A DNA stretch of 64,000 nucleotides, from NCBI GenBank assembly GCA_003049465.1, contig PYSS01000066.1, positions 154,815 through 218,814 on the forward strand. The letters are read 5' to 3'. This document shows, piece by piece, positions 11,901 through 23,919 of this stretch (position 1 is the first letter of the stretch; the number at the start of each line of letters is the position of its first letter). The position numbers and the translations under genes are program-made. This DNA comes from Magnaporthiopsis rhizophila (Eukaryota; Ascomycota; Sordariomycetes; Magnaporthales; Magnaporthaceae). The notes under the pieces were generated by a model that was given only the letters and a program-made list of their open reading frames with translations, made no database searches and was not told where the DNA came from.

Positions 11901-13238
11901 CCCCTAAAATAACCGACCGCAACCAATGGAGACCGCTGGATATTCGTTGTGAGCGGCCAGCTGTAGCATACCGAACGCCTCACTCACTTCCATGGCTCAT
12001 CACCCGATTTCATCTACGCTGGCCGCCGTCCCCAACTGGCTCGGAGCCTGCAAACCGCCTCGGCGGCCGCCATTATTAACTTTAGACAGTCCCATCGCCG
12101 TGTCCTCCAGGACGCCGGCGACTCCCGTTCTACCTGCGTTGCGCTGCCTACTTCGTACTCTGCAGCCTAACCCGGTTCGGCATCGACCCGTCGGCTCTCC
12201 TCGAGCACGGTGAGATCTTTTGGGTCTATTCTGGGTATGATTATGCGTTGTGTCGTTCCGTAAGCCGAACAAAGGTGTAACAAAGACATCAGTAAGCCTC
12301 CGTTTTGGGACTCACACCTTGTTGCGGGCTGTACCACGGACGGCTGTGGCCTGGGTCGGTCGGGCTTGTGCGTCGCCTCTGGTTGGTGAGCAGAGCGCAT
12401 AAAATAGTTCCCAACCTAAATGTTTCACGGGAAAAGATACAAAGCTCTGAATCGCTGTTTACTCTCCCAACGACGGCGTGAGCTTTGGGGAGGCTGATTC
12501 CAAGTCTTCCCATCTTGGCAACGGCGGGGCTCTGTTTTTAACCACGTTCGCCGCCATCCGCGTGCTTTAGACAGGCGCCTCCTTATATGGTGGCACCAAA
12601 GTTTACACACGCGGGTAGGCAGCACGCAGCCCATCTGCCGAAATTTCTTCAAAGTCACGCACACGATACCTACAGCTGCCACAAGGGCAAGGGCGGGCGT
12701 TTCGACGACACTGGCGTTTTGGGACAGCGGGCTGCGGAGTGGTAGCTCACTGAGCAGGTACCTGGTGCGGCTGTAGGGGAGAGAAACAAATCATTCTCGG
12801 CACCTCCCTATGCAGACCAGGAGGCAGGCGGCAAGCAACAGGCTCCGTATCCGAGCCGCTCCGCCTACCGAGCCACGCCTGAATACTTGAAATGGCTAGC
12901 GACGGTGAGTCGTCGAGCCCCTTCGGGAGGAGATCGCCTAGCGGGCCGAGTGGGCGCCGCTTCGGAAGCCACTCGCGTACCCGCACAGACAAGGATACCC
13001 CGCGTGCAATTTATCCATCAGAGACTTTAGGGGTCGAACTAGCGACGCCAAGCCGCGAAACTTCCCTTCGTGCAGCGACTCGCAAGGCAAGCGTAGCGGA
13101 ATGGTAAACTTCTCGACCATCATCCGACAGAAGGGAATGGAATTAATATGTTCTCCTCGAAATGGAGCTATTGAATATGGGTTGAGGATGCCCAACTCAG
13201 CGTCGGGAGCCTCTTGCTATAGTTCTTCCTTCTGCCCA
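8944..13238. other. Long gene-poor stretch
   Basis: I find no gene that I can support in these 4.3 kb. Open frames near 9.7-10.2, 10.3-11.0 and 11.3-11.8 kb lack known motifs and have no splice pattern worth joining. A (GAC)n trinucleotide run lies at 10446-10472. The left end should hold the promoter of the membrane-protein gene. Confidence 0.4.
10446..10472. repeat. (GAC)n trinucleotide repeat
   Basis: About nine uninterrupted GAC/ACG units. The sequence is open in several frames, which creates spurious poly-Asp or poly-Thr reading frames. Confidence 0.85.
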
Positions 13239-14344
13239 CTACACGACGTTCCTCTGAAAGTCCCGAAGCCGCCTCGACATGAACTTGTCCGAGGCGGAAG
13301 GCTTCACATACCGCAGCGCCAATTCGAAATGCCTCATGCACAACTCCCGCCTCTCGGGGTACTTCCCATTCCCGTCGGGCTGCTGCTCTTGGACGCATCT
13401 CAGAGCCGCCGACACACACAGGTTCTTCAGATCCGAGCCCGAGAACGACCGCGTCAAGCCGGCGACGCGATCGACCATGGACGCCTCGCCGAGCTTCTCG
13501 TCGCGGAGGAGGATCCCGAGGATGCCCTTTCTGTCCTCGAGCGAGGGCACGTCGATCAGGATGCGCACCGGCGCCCGACGCAGGACGGCCGGGTCCAGAT
13601 CCCACGGCATGTTGGTCGCGAGGAGGACAAAGGGATTGCGGTCCCTGCCGTCCAGGGCGCCGTCCCACTCCCGGAGGAACTCGCTCAGCATCGAGCGGAC
13701 AAACTTCTTGTCACCCTCGCGGCGCTTGCCCAGGATCCCGTCGGCCTCGTCCACGAACATGATGCAGGGGTGGAGCCTGCGCGCCAGGCCGAAGGCGGCG
13801 CGGATGGCCTTCTCGTCGGCGCCCCAGTTCTCGTGGAAGATGTCGCCCGATGAGATGGACAGCATGTTCAGCCGGCACTTTCGCGCGACGGCCTGCGAGA
13901 CGAGCGTCTTGCCGGTGCCGGGCGGCCCGAAGACGACGGCGCCCGTGAGCCGGTTCCGTTGCAGGACGCCGTAGCCGAACTCGCCCCAGCGCACCTGGGA
14001 CAAGTGGACGTTCGTCTCGAGCGCGGCGATGACGCCAGGGGCGAGATAGATGTGAGAATAGTCATCCGGAACGTCTCCTGTAGGCGCAGGGGGTGGTCTT
14101 TGCTTAGCCTCTGCATTTTTAGAAAAAGGTGAGAAAGACTGTTCGTACTCAAGTCTACAATGTTGTCGATAAATTTTCTTTCATCCCCAACACACTCTCT
14201 CTTCATTCTGTTGACCACGTCGTCATATGACTCGAGGCTGCTCTTTGGTATTGTCTCTTCGGTCGTGAGGGTGCTGCCTGGGCTCGATGGGCCGGGAAGA
14301 GGGGTCCCAGGGGTCCCAGGAGTGGAATGTTCGGTCGAGTCCAT
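13239..14344 (-). CDS. AAA-family ATPase, Msp1/ATAD1-like
   Basis: Minus-strand exons 14344-14149 and 14077-13239. The 71-bp intron (donor GTACGA, branch GGCTAAGC, acceptor CTACAG) keeps the frame and gives IVDLRDVPDDYSHIYLAPGV. The 344-aa protein has one AAA module: Walker A GPPGTGKT, Walker B IMFVDEAD, a sensor segment FVLLATNMPWDLDPA and an arginine-finger region LRRAPVRI. A small C-terminal helical domain follows. It resembles the AAA modules of Msp1/ATAD1 and of large fungal AAA proteins carrying FGYGVLQ...GAVVFGPPGTGKT. Those are often much longer at the N terminus, so this may be a short form. The frame stays open about 100 bases upstream of the chosen ATG, so a further 5' exon is possible. 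It probably remodels or extracts a protein substrate using ATP. Confidence 0.75.
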
Positions 14345-15168
14345 GGGGAAGAGATAGATATCGAGTCCTCGATTCGGACCGGTCTTAGTGACAAAGGTGG
14401 AAATGAGTCCGTAGTTCGTTTGCACGGGTTTATCGGCCGTGGAGGTATCAACTCATGATTTAAATTTGAATTGGGTTCAAATAATGGTTAAGTGGTTAAG
14501 AGGGAAGGGGAATAGAGCCTGAGAACCCAAGGCATTCTATCACAGAGCCCGAGCCTACCCTCACTGTCCAAAATTGAGAAATGCCCGATTGAATGCCCAC
14601 CGTGGCGCCTTAAGCTTCGTGTCAGTGCCGGAGCTGTCGATTGGCTGTCATTTTGCGCTGGAATATCGATTGGCGGACCTGGCTTGCGCCACAGAGCCAA
14701 ACTGGGCGTTGGCGAGCAGTAGTGGTTGTCCCAACCCATCTCGCAGGTGGCAGGCCTCCGGATCCCCAGTCACCTATTCGGCCCGGGCGTTGTCCCAACG
14801 CACCTCGCAGGCTGCAGGCCTCCAGATCCCCAGTCACCTATTCGGCCCGGGCGTTGTCCAAGGCTTACATTGGGCGGATATCTAAGCCTATAGGTAGTCG
14901 TCGATTGGTCGTGGTCCGACCCTGGCCTCAGCTGTGTGCTGGGAGGCCGTAATGCGCCCCAACCATGCCAAGATTGCCCGAGGGGCTGAGGGAATGAGGA
15001 AGTAATTAATTCCATTATATTCCATTATCAATAAGAGTACGGGCCAGCATGAGATCTCCGAGGAAAACTTGAAAAAGTCGTTAAAACCATCCACCCATAT
15101 TTCTTGGTTCTTTTGACATCTCTGCACCCAGGCTGTATCGAACTCGTATCTGAGTCCCTTCGAGAATC
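14345..15168. other. Divergent promoter region with a 64-bp tandem repeat
   Basis: Lies between the divergent AAA-ATPase gene and the two-helix membrane-protein gene. No gene seen; the tandem repeat at 14725-14860 is the main feature. Confidence 0.5.
14725..14860. repeat. 64-bp tandem repeat, two copies plus a partial
   Basis: A unit beginning GTTGTCCCAAC and ending TTCGGCCCGGGC starts at 14725 and again at 14789, with few differences. A third copy starts at 14853 and breaks off after GTTGTCCA. Confidence 0.8.
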
Positions 15169-17728
15169 ATGTCAACCCCTGAAAACACAGCCAACTCCCC
15201 CATGCCCGGCGGGCCAGGGCCACAGCCCTCTGGTCGGCCTCCAGGACCTGATCTTCTCCGTCGCGTCGCGACGCTTCCGACAACTGGGACCCGAGGCGCC
15301 CGTTTCATTCGCGATTGCTTCCGCCGGAGAAGAAAACATCCAAGCAACACCGTAGGCAGGGCCGACGGCACACATCTCAATGGTCGTGCGGTCAGCGCCC
15401 CTGAAGCGAGTGCTTTGACCGTGGACGAGATCCTCGACACCATTTATCCCGAGAAGAAAGAGTTCGAAGAGGGCGAAGACGATCTGGAGTACGATGGCCT
15501 TGCGACGTACCTCCAGACCCACGAGGACGAGAAAGCCCTGGTGACCCGGGAGGTTGAGAGGCTTGTCGATATCGTCAAGAATCCAGACACGCCACTCGTC
15601 CTGGATGGCGGCCAGCGTCTCGGCGGAGGCGACATGGTTGGATACGCCGCGCTTACCATCCTGACCAAGATGTTGAGCGACGCCAAGTCAATCTGCCTCG
15701 TCGACAATGATAGCATCAGCCTGGTGCACGCGCCGATAGGCCACACGGCCGAGTCGTATCGAGGCCTCATTCATCGTCTCCAGAACATTTGCGAACGAGG
15801 GGAGATCGCGTTGCCGACAGGGTCCGGGGCGGTGTGGGCTACGGCTGAAGAGCGCCGCGAGGATGCTGCGGCTCTGATGGACTTCCTCTCTGCATGCCTC
15901 GCGAGATACGCAACCCAGATCGCCGACGGCACGAGCTGGCGGAATCAGCAGCTCGGTGCCTTGGCCAGGTTCACAGCAAAGGTCAAGTTCTTGCTGGAAG
16001 GCATGGCCGATCACGCGAGCACGGCACTGCGCAACGCCGAGATCGCCCTTGCCACCTTCGAGGCCACATATGGCGAGGAGGCCCAGCGGCAGGGCGCCGA
16101 GAAGGACGACCAGATGGCCGTTTACCGACGCTTTGCCGCGACTCTGAGTGGGGACCCGGCGCAGGCAGACTATATGAAGGGTGTTGAGCACCGGGTCAAC
16201 CAGCAACGAGCCCGGGCCGGGTTCATGGGTGCTCTAAAATATGTGCTCGCCTCCCTCCGCTCGGGAAATCGTCACCGGGGGTTTGGAGTCACCGAGTACG
16301 AGGTCTGTGGTGTGGTCATGGAGACAGGCTTTCAAGATTTCCAGGTGAGAGAGAGCTTCCCTTGGACGTCACCTCCATACTCGCATCGCAAACTGCTAAC
16401 TCTGCCGACATTAGACACTTCTGTTCCAAGACCGCGATTTCGAATACACCAGCACTTCCAACGGAGATCAAATGAACTTTGCCCATCCCGCATTCCGGAT
16501 GCTCGACGCGTCCATATCCCATCTCCAACGCACCAGAGAACCACCGCAGAACATGCGGGTCGACCCAAGGGGAACCCAGACGACACTGGAGTGGATGTAT
16601 TCCGACTCGGATGGCGCTCACGGCCTCGAAAACGGAGCCGGCGTTGCCAAATCCACACCGAGCCAGCGCTATACCCTACAGACCATGAGGGAGATCGTCA
16701 CCGTAATGGTGCCGCTCGCGCTGGCGGCGCCCGTCGTGTCCGGGCGGTACAAGCACTTCCTCGACATGTGGTACCTGACCCACGATGCAGACGACGTGGT
16801 CCGACCCTTCCCGGAGCGCCCCTTCAAGGCCTTCGTGCGCCTCTACACGAGCGACTTCGAGGCCGCGCGGAGGCAGCGGCTCCCCGACGACGTGCTGCAG
16901 CTGGCCGACGCCGTCCGGACGGGGCTCTTCTCGCGCACCAGCCTCCTCAACGCAGGCCACGGCACCAACGAGGACGACGCCAGCCGCGACCGCCGGCTGG
17001 CCGAGACCCACAGGCTGATGGACTCGTGGGTGTACACCGAGGACGCGGTCGTGGTCCAGTGCGGGCTGTATGTGTGGTCCGTCATGCTCGCCGCCAGCGT
17101 GCTCGTGGCCGGCGGCCTGGCCATCGGCCTGACGGTCCAGGACCGCCTCACCGGCGTCGACCCCTTCAACATCACCGTCTACGCCTGGGCGCTGGCCGCG
17201 TTCATGGTGCTCATCAGCAAGGCCGTCATGGTGGAGGATTGGTCGTGGTGCGACTTTCTGCACCGCCGCGTCAAGTGCCGGTCGGTCTCGGAGCTCCGCG
17301 CCGTGACGGGCATCAACGACCAGCTGATCACCGCCAAGCTGCTGCACGACGAGCAGGACTCGGTGCTGACGACGCGGGGGCCGTTCAACATCGTCTTTCT
17401 CCGGAAAGCCGCCAGCGGCTCGGGAGGGTTCGCGATCGACGTGCCGATCCAGAACAAGACGCTGTTGCTGAGCGGCCTCGTCATGATCAAGGTTGAGACC
17501 ACTTTGGGCAATCGGCTGGTCTGCCTTGACGTGAGGAGGGGGACCGAGTTGAGCGTTGTTGAGCACAGGGATGTCGGCAACGACACCGAGCGGCTGATCA
17601 GCCAGGACATCGGAAAGACTCATCATGGGAACGAAAAGACGGGGAGGAAGATATCGCTCAAGTCGGGGAAGTTGGAGTGGAGGAGGGTCGAGGGCGTTTA
17701 CAACGTTCTGGATGCTGCTTTCGTTTAG
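15169..17728 (+). CDS. Two-helix membrane protein of unknown function, 829 aa
   Basis: Exons 15169-16344 and 16415-17728, joined in phase 0 over a 70-bp intron (GTGAGA, branch GCTAAC, acceptor ATTAG). The N-terminal half (about 1-600) is soluble and probably helical, with an acidic stretch (KKEFEEGEDDLEYDG) and the segment MWYLTHDADDVVRPFPERPF. Two hydrophobic helices follow at about 606-633 and 645-665, then a soluble C-terminal part of about 165 residues (CRSVSELRAVTGINDQLI...VLTTRGPFNIVF). I recognise no named domain. The layout of a large N domain, a helical hairpin and a C domain suggests a protein anchored in an endomembrane or the plasma membrane. The first ATG is used: it sits in a good context (AATCATG) and the frame is open throughout. 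It may belong to a fungus-restricted family; no function is assigned. Confidence 0.8.
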
Positions 17729-18199
17729 TTGATAGCGAGTGTGCATGACAAACGAAACTTTGTGTGAGCTGCGGGTATAAATACTTCCGCAAAGAAGAGG
17801 CCAATACTAAATATCTGTTGCAACGAACCCTCAGCCCTTGAACCTCTGAAACTCTGAACCTCTAGCAGCGCGTTCAGTCGAAACTGCCGGAAGCTCTCCC
17901 CGTCTCCCCATGAGTAGAACTATCCACCTGATCCGGCTCGATGTGGGAACGTAGGGTGTGGTGCACGACGGCTTAATGAGTAACAAGAAACGACAGTGCT
18001 GGCCATCCAGGAGTCTCAAGCAGCAAGGATTCATGGCTGACTCGACTACCCCGAGAGGAGAGGCGAAACAGGTACCTATAGAGCCCCCGGGCATGACAGC
18101 GGCCATCCTAAGGCTCTCTTCCCTGGCGGGCGAGTCTTGGGGTGTGCGTATCAAAGGAGGATACCCAGTCACGGATATAAAACGAGAGGCTGGCACCAC
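17729..18199. other. 3' intergenic region
   Basis: No gene seen. Short CTCTGAA/CCTCTGAA direct repeats lie near 17835-17865, just upstream of the LINE relic. Confidence 0.4.
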
Positions 18200-18470
18200 A
18201 GTGGACGTGATGATTGCACGAGACTTCAACCGGCACGGCCAGCTGTGGGGAGGACGAAAATATGGCGCGGCGAGGATTACGACAAACGGCCATTGATCTG
18301 GTCTTGGCATCTGCCCATCTGGCGGACACAACGGTCGAGTGCGCGATCTGTAGAACAGAACACGGATCGGATCACCGCGCCATCGAGAAGGTTTTGTCGA
18401 CGCCGCGGTTCCTGTACCCAAGCAATGGGGGCAGGCTCCTGCTCAAGAATGCGCGCCTTGGAGGCAAACA
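18200..18470 (+). pseudogene. LINE (non-LTR retrotransposon) endonuclease relic
   Basis: The segment at about 18208-18255 reads MIARDFNRHGQLWGG, and at about 18280-18395, in another frame, it reads TAIDLVLASAHLADT...EHGSDHRAIE. These match the catalytic GDFNRH and terminal SDHRAIE motifs of the apurinic endonuclease domain of Tad/I-like LINEs. The first motif has lost its usual Gly before Asp, and the frame shifts between the motifs. No reverse transcriptase follows. It is a short decayed fragment. Confidence 0.65.
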
Positions 18471-20439
18471 AACACCAGGATTGGGAGGGCACTGGCGGCA
18501 GCCCAGGCGATCCGCGCGCTGGCACCGAAAGCGTCGTTTCACAATTGACGGCGCCTCTTGAAAGGTTCCCGCTCCCGAAATAAACACGAAGCTGTCTGGG
18601 GCCGCGATGACGGCCGTTTGTTTTCACCGCTGCACTCTCCTGCTGATAATCGTAGAACTAACTGGTAGCAACTACATATGATACCCGTTCCAGATACTTC
18701 TCTTGACAGCCGCGCTTAGCGCAGGTTGTGTCTCGTTTGCCATTGTTGATACCCATATGAAATAGCACACGGGCCATCGGACAGACTTCTGCAGCCTTCC
18801 GTCGACGCCCGTTTGTTTGCCCTCACTTTGTTCTCAATTCGTCCTCACGCAGGCCTGACTTCCCGTGCTGCTCCCCGGGCGCCTTGTTTTGCTGCCTGAA
18901 GAAAAATCGGCATCTGGTCTGCGATGGGTTTCTATTTATTTCCTTCCTTCTCACTCCCTTTGTTTTATGCCGTTGCTCCACCGATAACACCACTCCCACT
19001 CTTCTTCGTCTTCTGCCCAAATTCCCTTCCTTCCCTCTGATACTCCATCTACCACCCACTTTCTTTACCAGTATTCCTTGTAACCTTGCCCGAGGCGGGC
19101 AAACGCATACACCCGCCGAGTCTTAGGAAGCCGTAGCAGCCAAACACACCATGGCTCCACGTTGCCCAAAAAAAAAGTCTGGACTGCGGAACGGGAATTA
19201 TAATCCTGCCATTCCTTTCAACAGTGCACGACCTGGCGATTTCGGTCGACCATGTTTGGGAAGACTTTTTTCAGGGAAAGGTGCCTCAGCGAGTGAACTG
19301 TCCCGTGGAAGTCATGTATGTATGTATTGCCGTCTCGAAAGCCAGGCTGGGGTAGAGCGTTCGCTGGCGGCCCCCATCGTTCATGTTGGGATGGAGAGAA
19401 GCGCTCAGACTTGTCGGCAGACGCCGAACATGCCTGTCTAGCCTCTGCCAATAATGTCGCCGACGACGACGGCACATCCCGCCCGAGCTTGGGCGGAGCT
19501 GGCAGGCCGACCCACGCATCGGCGAGGGCACACGCGAAGTGCGGGATTGTTCGACCCAAAAAAAAAAATGAAAGGCTGACTAATAAGGTTTTGTAGTCCC
19601 TGGGAGGCCAAGAAGGACGTTCATTTTACCTAAACTCTGTGAAATAAGCAAAGAAAAAGGGTACAAATGAAGGTATGCTAGCGAGCGTTTGTTCGAGCGA
19701 TGACCAGACCTAAAGCTCACACAAAACGTGCTTGTGGTAGTGGGGATCCGCACTAGAGTCGTGTTTTTGCATGGCGCCGGCGATGCCGCACGGTAGAAGG
19801 CTGGAGAACGTACTCTGTAATCGATGATGCAGCGTTTCAGGGAGCGGCGTTGATTCCCGGGAGAGCGGAAATATCAGTCGCCACAAGAAGCCGCGCACCA
19901 ATAATTACCCCTTGCGGGCAGTCGGCCGGCGCTGCTGGGGCCTGCCTGGGCAGACCAAAGCAAATCCAGCACTATCCCCGGCCCCCGCCCTCGAAAGGAT
20001 ATCCCGCCCGCCGCAACGAGACTGGGTCGCCTCGGCAAGTGGAACTGGAGGAAGCCCCTACGGCCCGCAAAGGGGGCTCTGCCTCGGCTGCCTGTGGGGA
20101 CGGGCGGTCCGGCGAGTGGAAAAGAGCCCAGCGCGATCAATTGGGTGGTTTTTTTATTCCTCCGGCCCTGGTTCGGATCTTTTATCATCTGATATTTCTC
20201 GTTTGTTGCATTTTAGACAAGGGCTAACATTTGACGTTTATTTATTCATAAGGCAGGCCGCGGCAAAGTCGGCCACCCTCATCTTTTGCATCCGTGCCAC
20301 AACAGCCACCAGCTACAACAGCCAACAGCCACAGCACCAAAAAGAACCTCCCGCGACCTCGCAACAGCTCTCGCGCCCAAAGAGAGACTACGGCATCATC
20401 ACGTAAAATCTTAATCTCCTCAACAATCAGCCAAGAAAG
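18471..20439. other. Intergenic stretch with a weak gene-start candidate
   Basis: A pyrimidine-rich promoter-like tract (about 18950-19080) leads to CAAACACACCATGG at 19142-19155, a good fungal start context. The frame from 19151 ends after 96 residues with no known motif, so I do not call it a gene. The CA-rich sequence at 20280-20400 is probably the 5' UTR of the monooxygenase gene. Confidence 0.35.
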
Positions 20440-23265
20440 ATGGGCTTCAAGGCCGTCATTGTCGGCGGTGGCGTGGGTGGCCTAGCGCTGGCCAACATGC
20501 TGGAGCAGCTCGGAGTCGAGTATGTGCTGCTCGAGGCCTACGGCGATTTTTCGCCCCAGGCCGGCGCTAGCATCGGCATGCTGCCCAACGGCCTGCGCAT
20601 CCTCGAGCAGCTGGGCTGCCGGAGCGGGTTCAGCGAAGGGGTGCCGCTGGCGCAGAAAATTTGCATCACGCGCATGGGCAAGCGCCTGACAGAGGTCGAC
20701 AGCTTTAGCGACGCTCTCGTCCAGAGGTAGGAGAGCAGGGTCAGGGGTGGAGGGCAGCTGAAAATCCCGCTTTTGTGGGAACCTCACTAACACTTTCACC
20801 CATTGCGCTCAGATATGCCGGCGGCATCGAGTTCAACGACAGGCAGGTCCTCCTGCGGGCGTTGCACGCCAATATTAAGGATAAAAAGCGGCTTTTGCTT
20901 AACAAAAAGGTCATCAAAGTTACCACTGGTGAGAAGTCCGCCGTCGTTGAAACCCAGGATGGCGACCGTTACGAGGGAGACGTCGTGGTCGGTCTGGACG
21001 GTATTTGGTCCACCGTCCGTTCCGAAATGCGGCGCGAAGCCGCCGAGAAGTTGCCGGGCTATTTTCCGGACGACGAGTGGAAGCGTAAGAGATAATCGCC
21101 CCCAGCAGCCGCACGTAATCAACCAAGTATGACTAACTGTGTCTAGGGGTCCCGATCTACTGCAAATGCATGTTCGGCATCTCCGGGCCCAACAAAGCCA
21201 TCCAGCCCGGAACCATGACCCAGGTGATTAACCGGGGCTTTCTGTACCTGGTTTTGGGCGGGCCCGGCGGTAGGGTCTTTTTTTTCCTTTCGGAAAAGCT
21301 GCCCAAGAAGCTATACGGTCCCGAATCGCCCCGGTACAGCAAGGAAGAGAGCGTGGCCTTTGCTGAAGCCCACCGGCAAGATGTTATCATCGACGACTGC
21401 ACCTTTGGGGACATATGGGATAATGTTATTGCCTATAACGTCACTCCGCTCCACGAGTACGCGTTCGACCAGTGGCACTATGGCCGTATTATCACGCTTG
21501 GGGACGCGGCGCACAAGGTGGGTTGTCGGCCGCCCGTCACCCGGCCCGGATGACACAACGTAAAAAGCATTCACTGACAGCAGAGCGTTTACCTACTTAC
21601 ACAGGTGGATCCTGTCGCGGGTCAGGGCGGCAACGCTGCCTTGGAAAGCGTGGCGGCCTTTACCAACGCCCTGATGAAGAGGCTCGACCGCCTGCCCGCC
21701 GACGACCCCTCGGCCACGCTGCCCCTTGCCGATATCGAGGCGATCCTCCGCGAGACACAGGCGACACGGCACGAACGGGCCCGCCGCATCGTCCGCGTCT
21801 CCCACGAGATGCAGGACGCTTTTGCCAAGACAAGCTGGCTGGGCATGCAGCTTACGCACCTGGCTCCCTGGATTATCGACAAGGAATCGCTGCTCGAGAA
21901 GTGGGCCGTCAACGTCACCGAAGCCGTCAAGGTCGAACGGCTTCCCGACCGTAGCCTGCCCCATGTCGTGCCATTTACGACGGATCTGCCCGCCAAGCCA
22001 ATCAGCTCGTCCAGCGGCCTGGTCAAGCTCGAGCGGGGGCTCGTCGGCGCTGCCTTGGCCACCCTGTGTTGGCTGGCTGGCCACGGCGTGCGCTCGCCGG
22101 GCCCGCTGCCGACCTCCATGTTCGGCGTGCCATTCCGGCTGTCGTGGACAGGTCGCGCCGGCCCGGACAAGATCGTTGCGCTTCTGACCAAGCTGTTTGC
22201 CGTCAGCCTGACCAGCCCCGTGCCGGAGCAGCGCCTACAGCTGGCTTACTTTATGCCCGTACTTGCGCCCGCGCTTGTTATCTGGGTCATCGAGGGCAAC
22301 AGGTGGGGTAACAAGCAGACCCTCCTGGGCCGTATCTTGACATGGTGCGTTTTAATTTTCCCCCCTTCTTCTCTGCCCCTTCTGCATGGCCTTCGCAAAG
22401 ACTGACTGTAGCTGGATTTTCTCCCCCTCGCAGGCCTGGAATTTTCACCGGCCTGGCTCAGCTCCTCACCATTGCGCGCGTCTCCCCCGTCTACTTCCTC
22501 CTGACCCTCGTCGCCGGCCACAACAACCTCGTGCACCGCAAGCCCGCGCGCTCCGTCGACCCGGCCCTCGCGCCCGCCGTCCTGCCCGCCGTCGCGCTCG
22601 GCTACGTGCTTCCTTCCGTGCTCATGCTCCTGCCGCCGCGCGTCACCGGCGCCGGCAGGTTCTGGCAGGACGTCCTCGCCTACTGGCAGCTGTCGCCCGT
22701 GACCGTGGGCCCGCTCGCGGCCCTGATCGCCTGGGCAATAACCACGTTGACCACCAAGAATAAGGGCAAGGAGGAGGCGCCCAAGGACCTCGAGATGCAC
22801 AGGGGCAGGGACCTCCCGCATCTGCTCAAGGCCTACAACGTCGTCTTCTGGGCCGCCGCCGCGTGCCACATCGCAGTCGTGGGCTACGCCCTCGCCTCGC
22901 CCTCCGTCTCGCTCTGGAAGATGCTCTTCGGCGTGCCCCTCCCCCGGCTCTTTGCTCCCGCAACGACGCCCGACTGGTCCGCCGGCCTGGGTCCCGCCGA
23001 CATCTCCTTTGTGCTGTTCAGGTGGGACCTGCTCATCTTCGCGTCGGCCGTCGTCACGTGGTGCCTGCACACCGTCTTCGAGATGCGCCGCCTGGGCTAC
23101 GTGACGGCCGAGGGGGCCAAGCGGACCGCGCTCGTCAAGGTGCTCGGCTCACTAGTGGCGTTCGGTCCGGGCGCCGTCTACGCCGGAGTCTGGGCCTGGA
23201 GGGAAAAGGCGATCGCCGAGGCGGGACGCGGGGCTGGGGATGCTGGCGAGAAGAAGACGCAGTAA
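20440..23265 (+). CDS. PaxM-like FAD monooxygenase fused to a polytopic membrane domain, 833 aa
   Basis: Five exons: 20440-20726, 20813-21084, 21147-21517, 21605-22344 and 22434-23265. All four introns (62-89 bp) have GT-AG ends and keep the frame. Residues 1 to about 430 form an FAD-dependent monooxygenase of the PaxM/salicylate-hydroxylase type. They carry the dinucleotide fold AVIVGGGVGGLALANMLEQ and the second FAD motif GDAAHK(V)DPVAGQGGN. From about residue 480 on, several hydrophobic segments (LQLAYFMPVLAPALVIWVI, VLPAVALGYVLPSVLMLL, VVFWAAAACHIAVVGYAL and others) suggest six to eight membrane helices. PaxM-type enzymes epoxidise prenyl chains in fungal indole-diterpene and meroterpenoid pathways. 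The membrane part could anchor the enzyme or add a second, cyclase-like activity; that is inference. No other biosynthetic genes adjoin it, so no gene cluster is evident here. Confidence 0.85.
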
Positions 23266-23919
23266 TAGCGTGGTGGGACTGGCTTGCCCAGACATTTCTT
23301 TTGTTCTGCTTGATTTTCGCCGCTGAATGAGGGTATCGAGGAGATCGAGGAGCAAGGACGGCAGATGAGGATGCGTACTGTTTGCATAGAAACCGGGCTC
23401 TGCGGGAGGCTCCTTCACTTGGCTCAGGCCGAGCGGATAGACACTTGACGCGTCGGTTGGACGCGTGCCTCCAAACTATTCGCATTCTGGCCCCCTCTTG
23501 ATGCCTGTTGTTCTTGATGTACAAGCAAGTATGCCAATGCGTATCGACACTGCTACAAAGTCGGGATTAAGTGCCTAGCGCAGGAATCGGACTGACCCGG
23601 CAGGGCTGCGGCGCCTGCAGTGGCGCCAGGTGAACCTGTCTGCCGGACTGTCAGAGGAAGGGAGCTAGAGCCTGGCTGCAGGGTGATGGCGAGTGGGTGC
23701 TTTTCTCTGCGGGAGGTTTTTCTCAAAAGGTACGACAAAAAATGACAGCCCCTAGTTTCGACGCCAGCGATGCGGCTTAATGTCTTAGTCCTCGGAATGT
23801 TGCTCAGCTGGCAGACCTGCTGACGTGGCAGCTGGGCAGGCAAGTTGGATCCACGTATCATTTAAAGCATCGTTACAAAAGTGAACCACACCAAACTACG
23901 AAATTACCTGGCTCTACCT
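23266..23919. other. Convergent 3' intergenic region
   Basis: Lies between the 3' ends of the monooxygenase gene and the helicase gene. No gene seen. Confidence 0.5.

Noticed and set aside
19151..19441. 96-codon frame after a good start context
   Set aside because: Promoter-like tract upstream, but the protein has no motif and stops early; kept only as a note in the gene-free entry.
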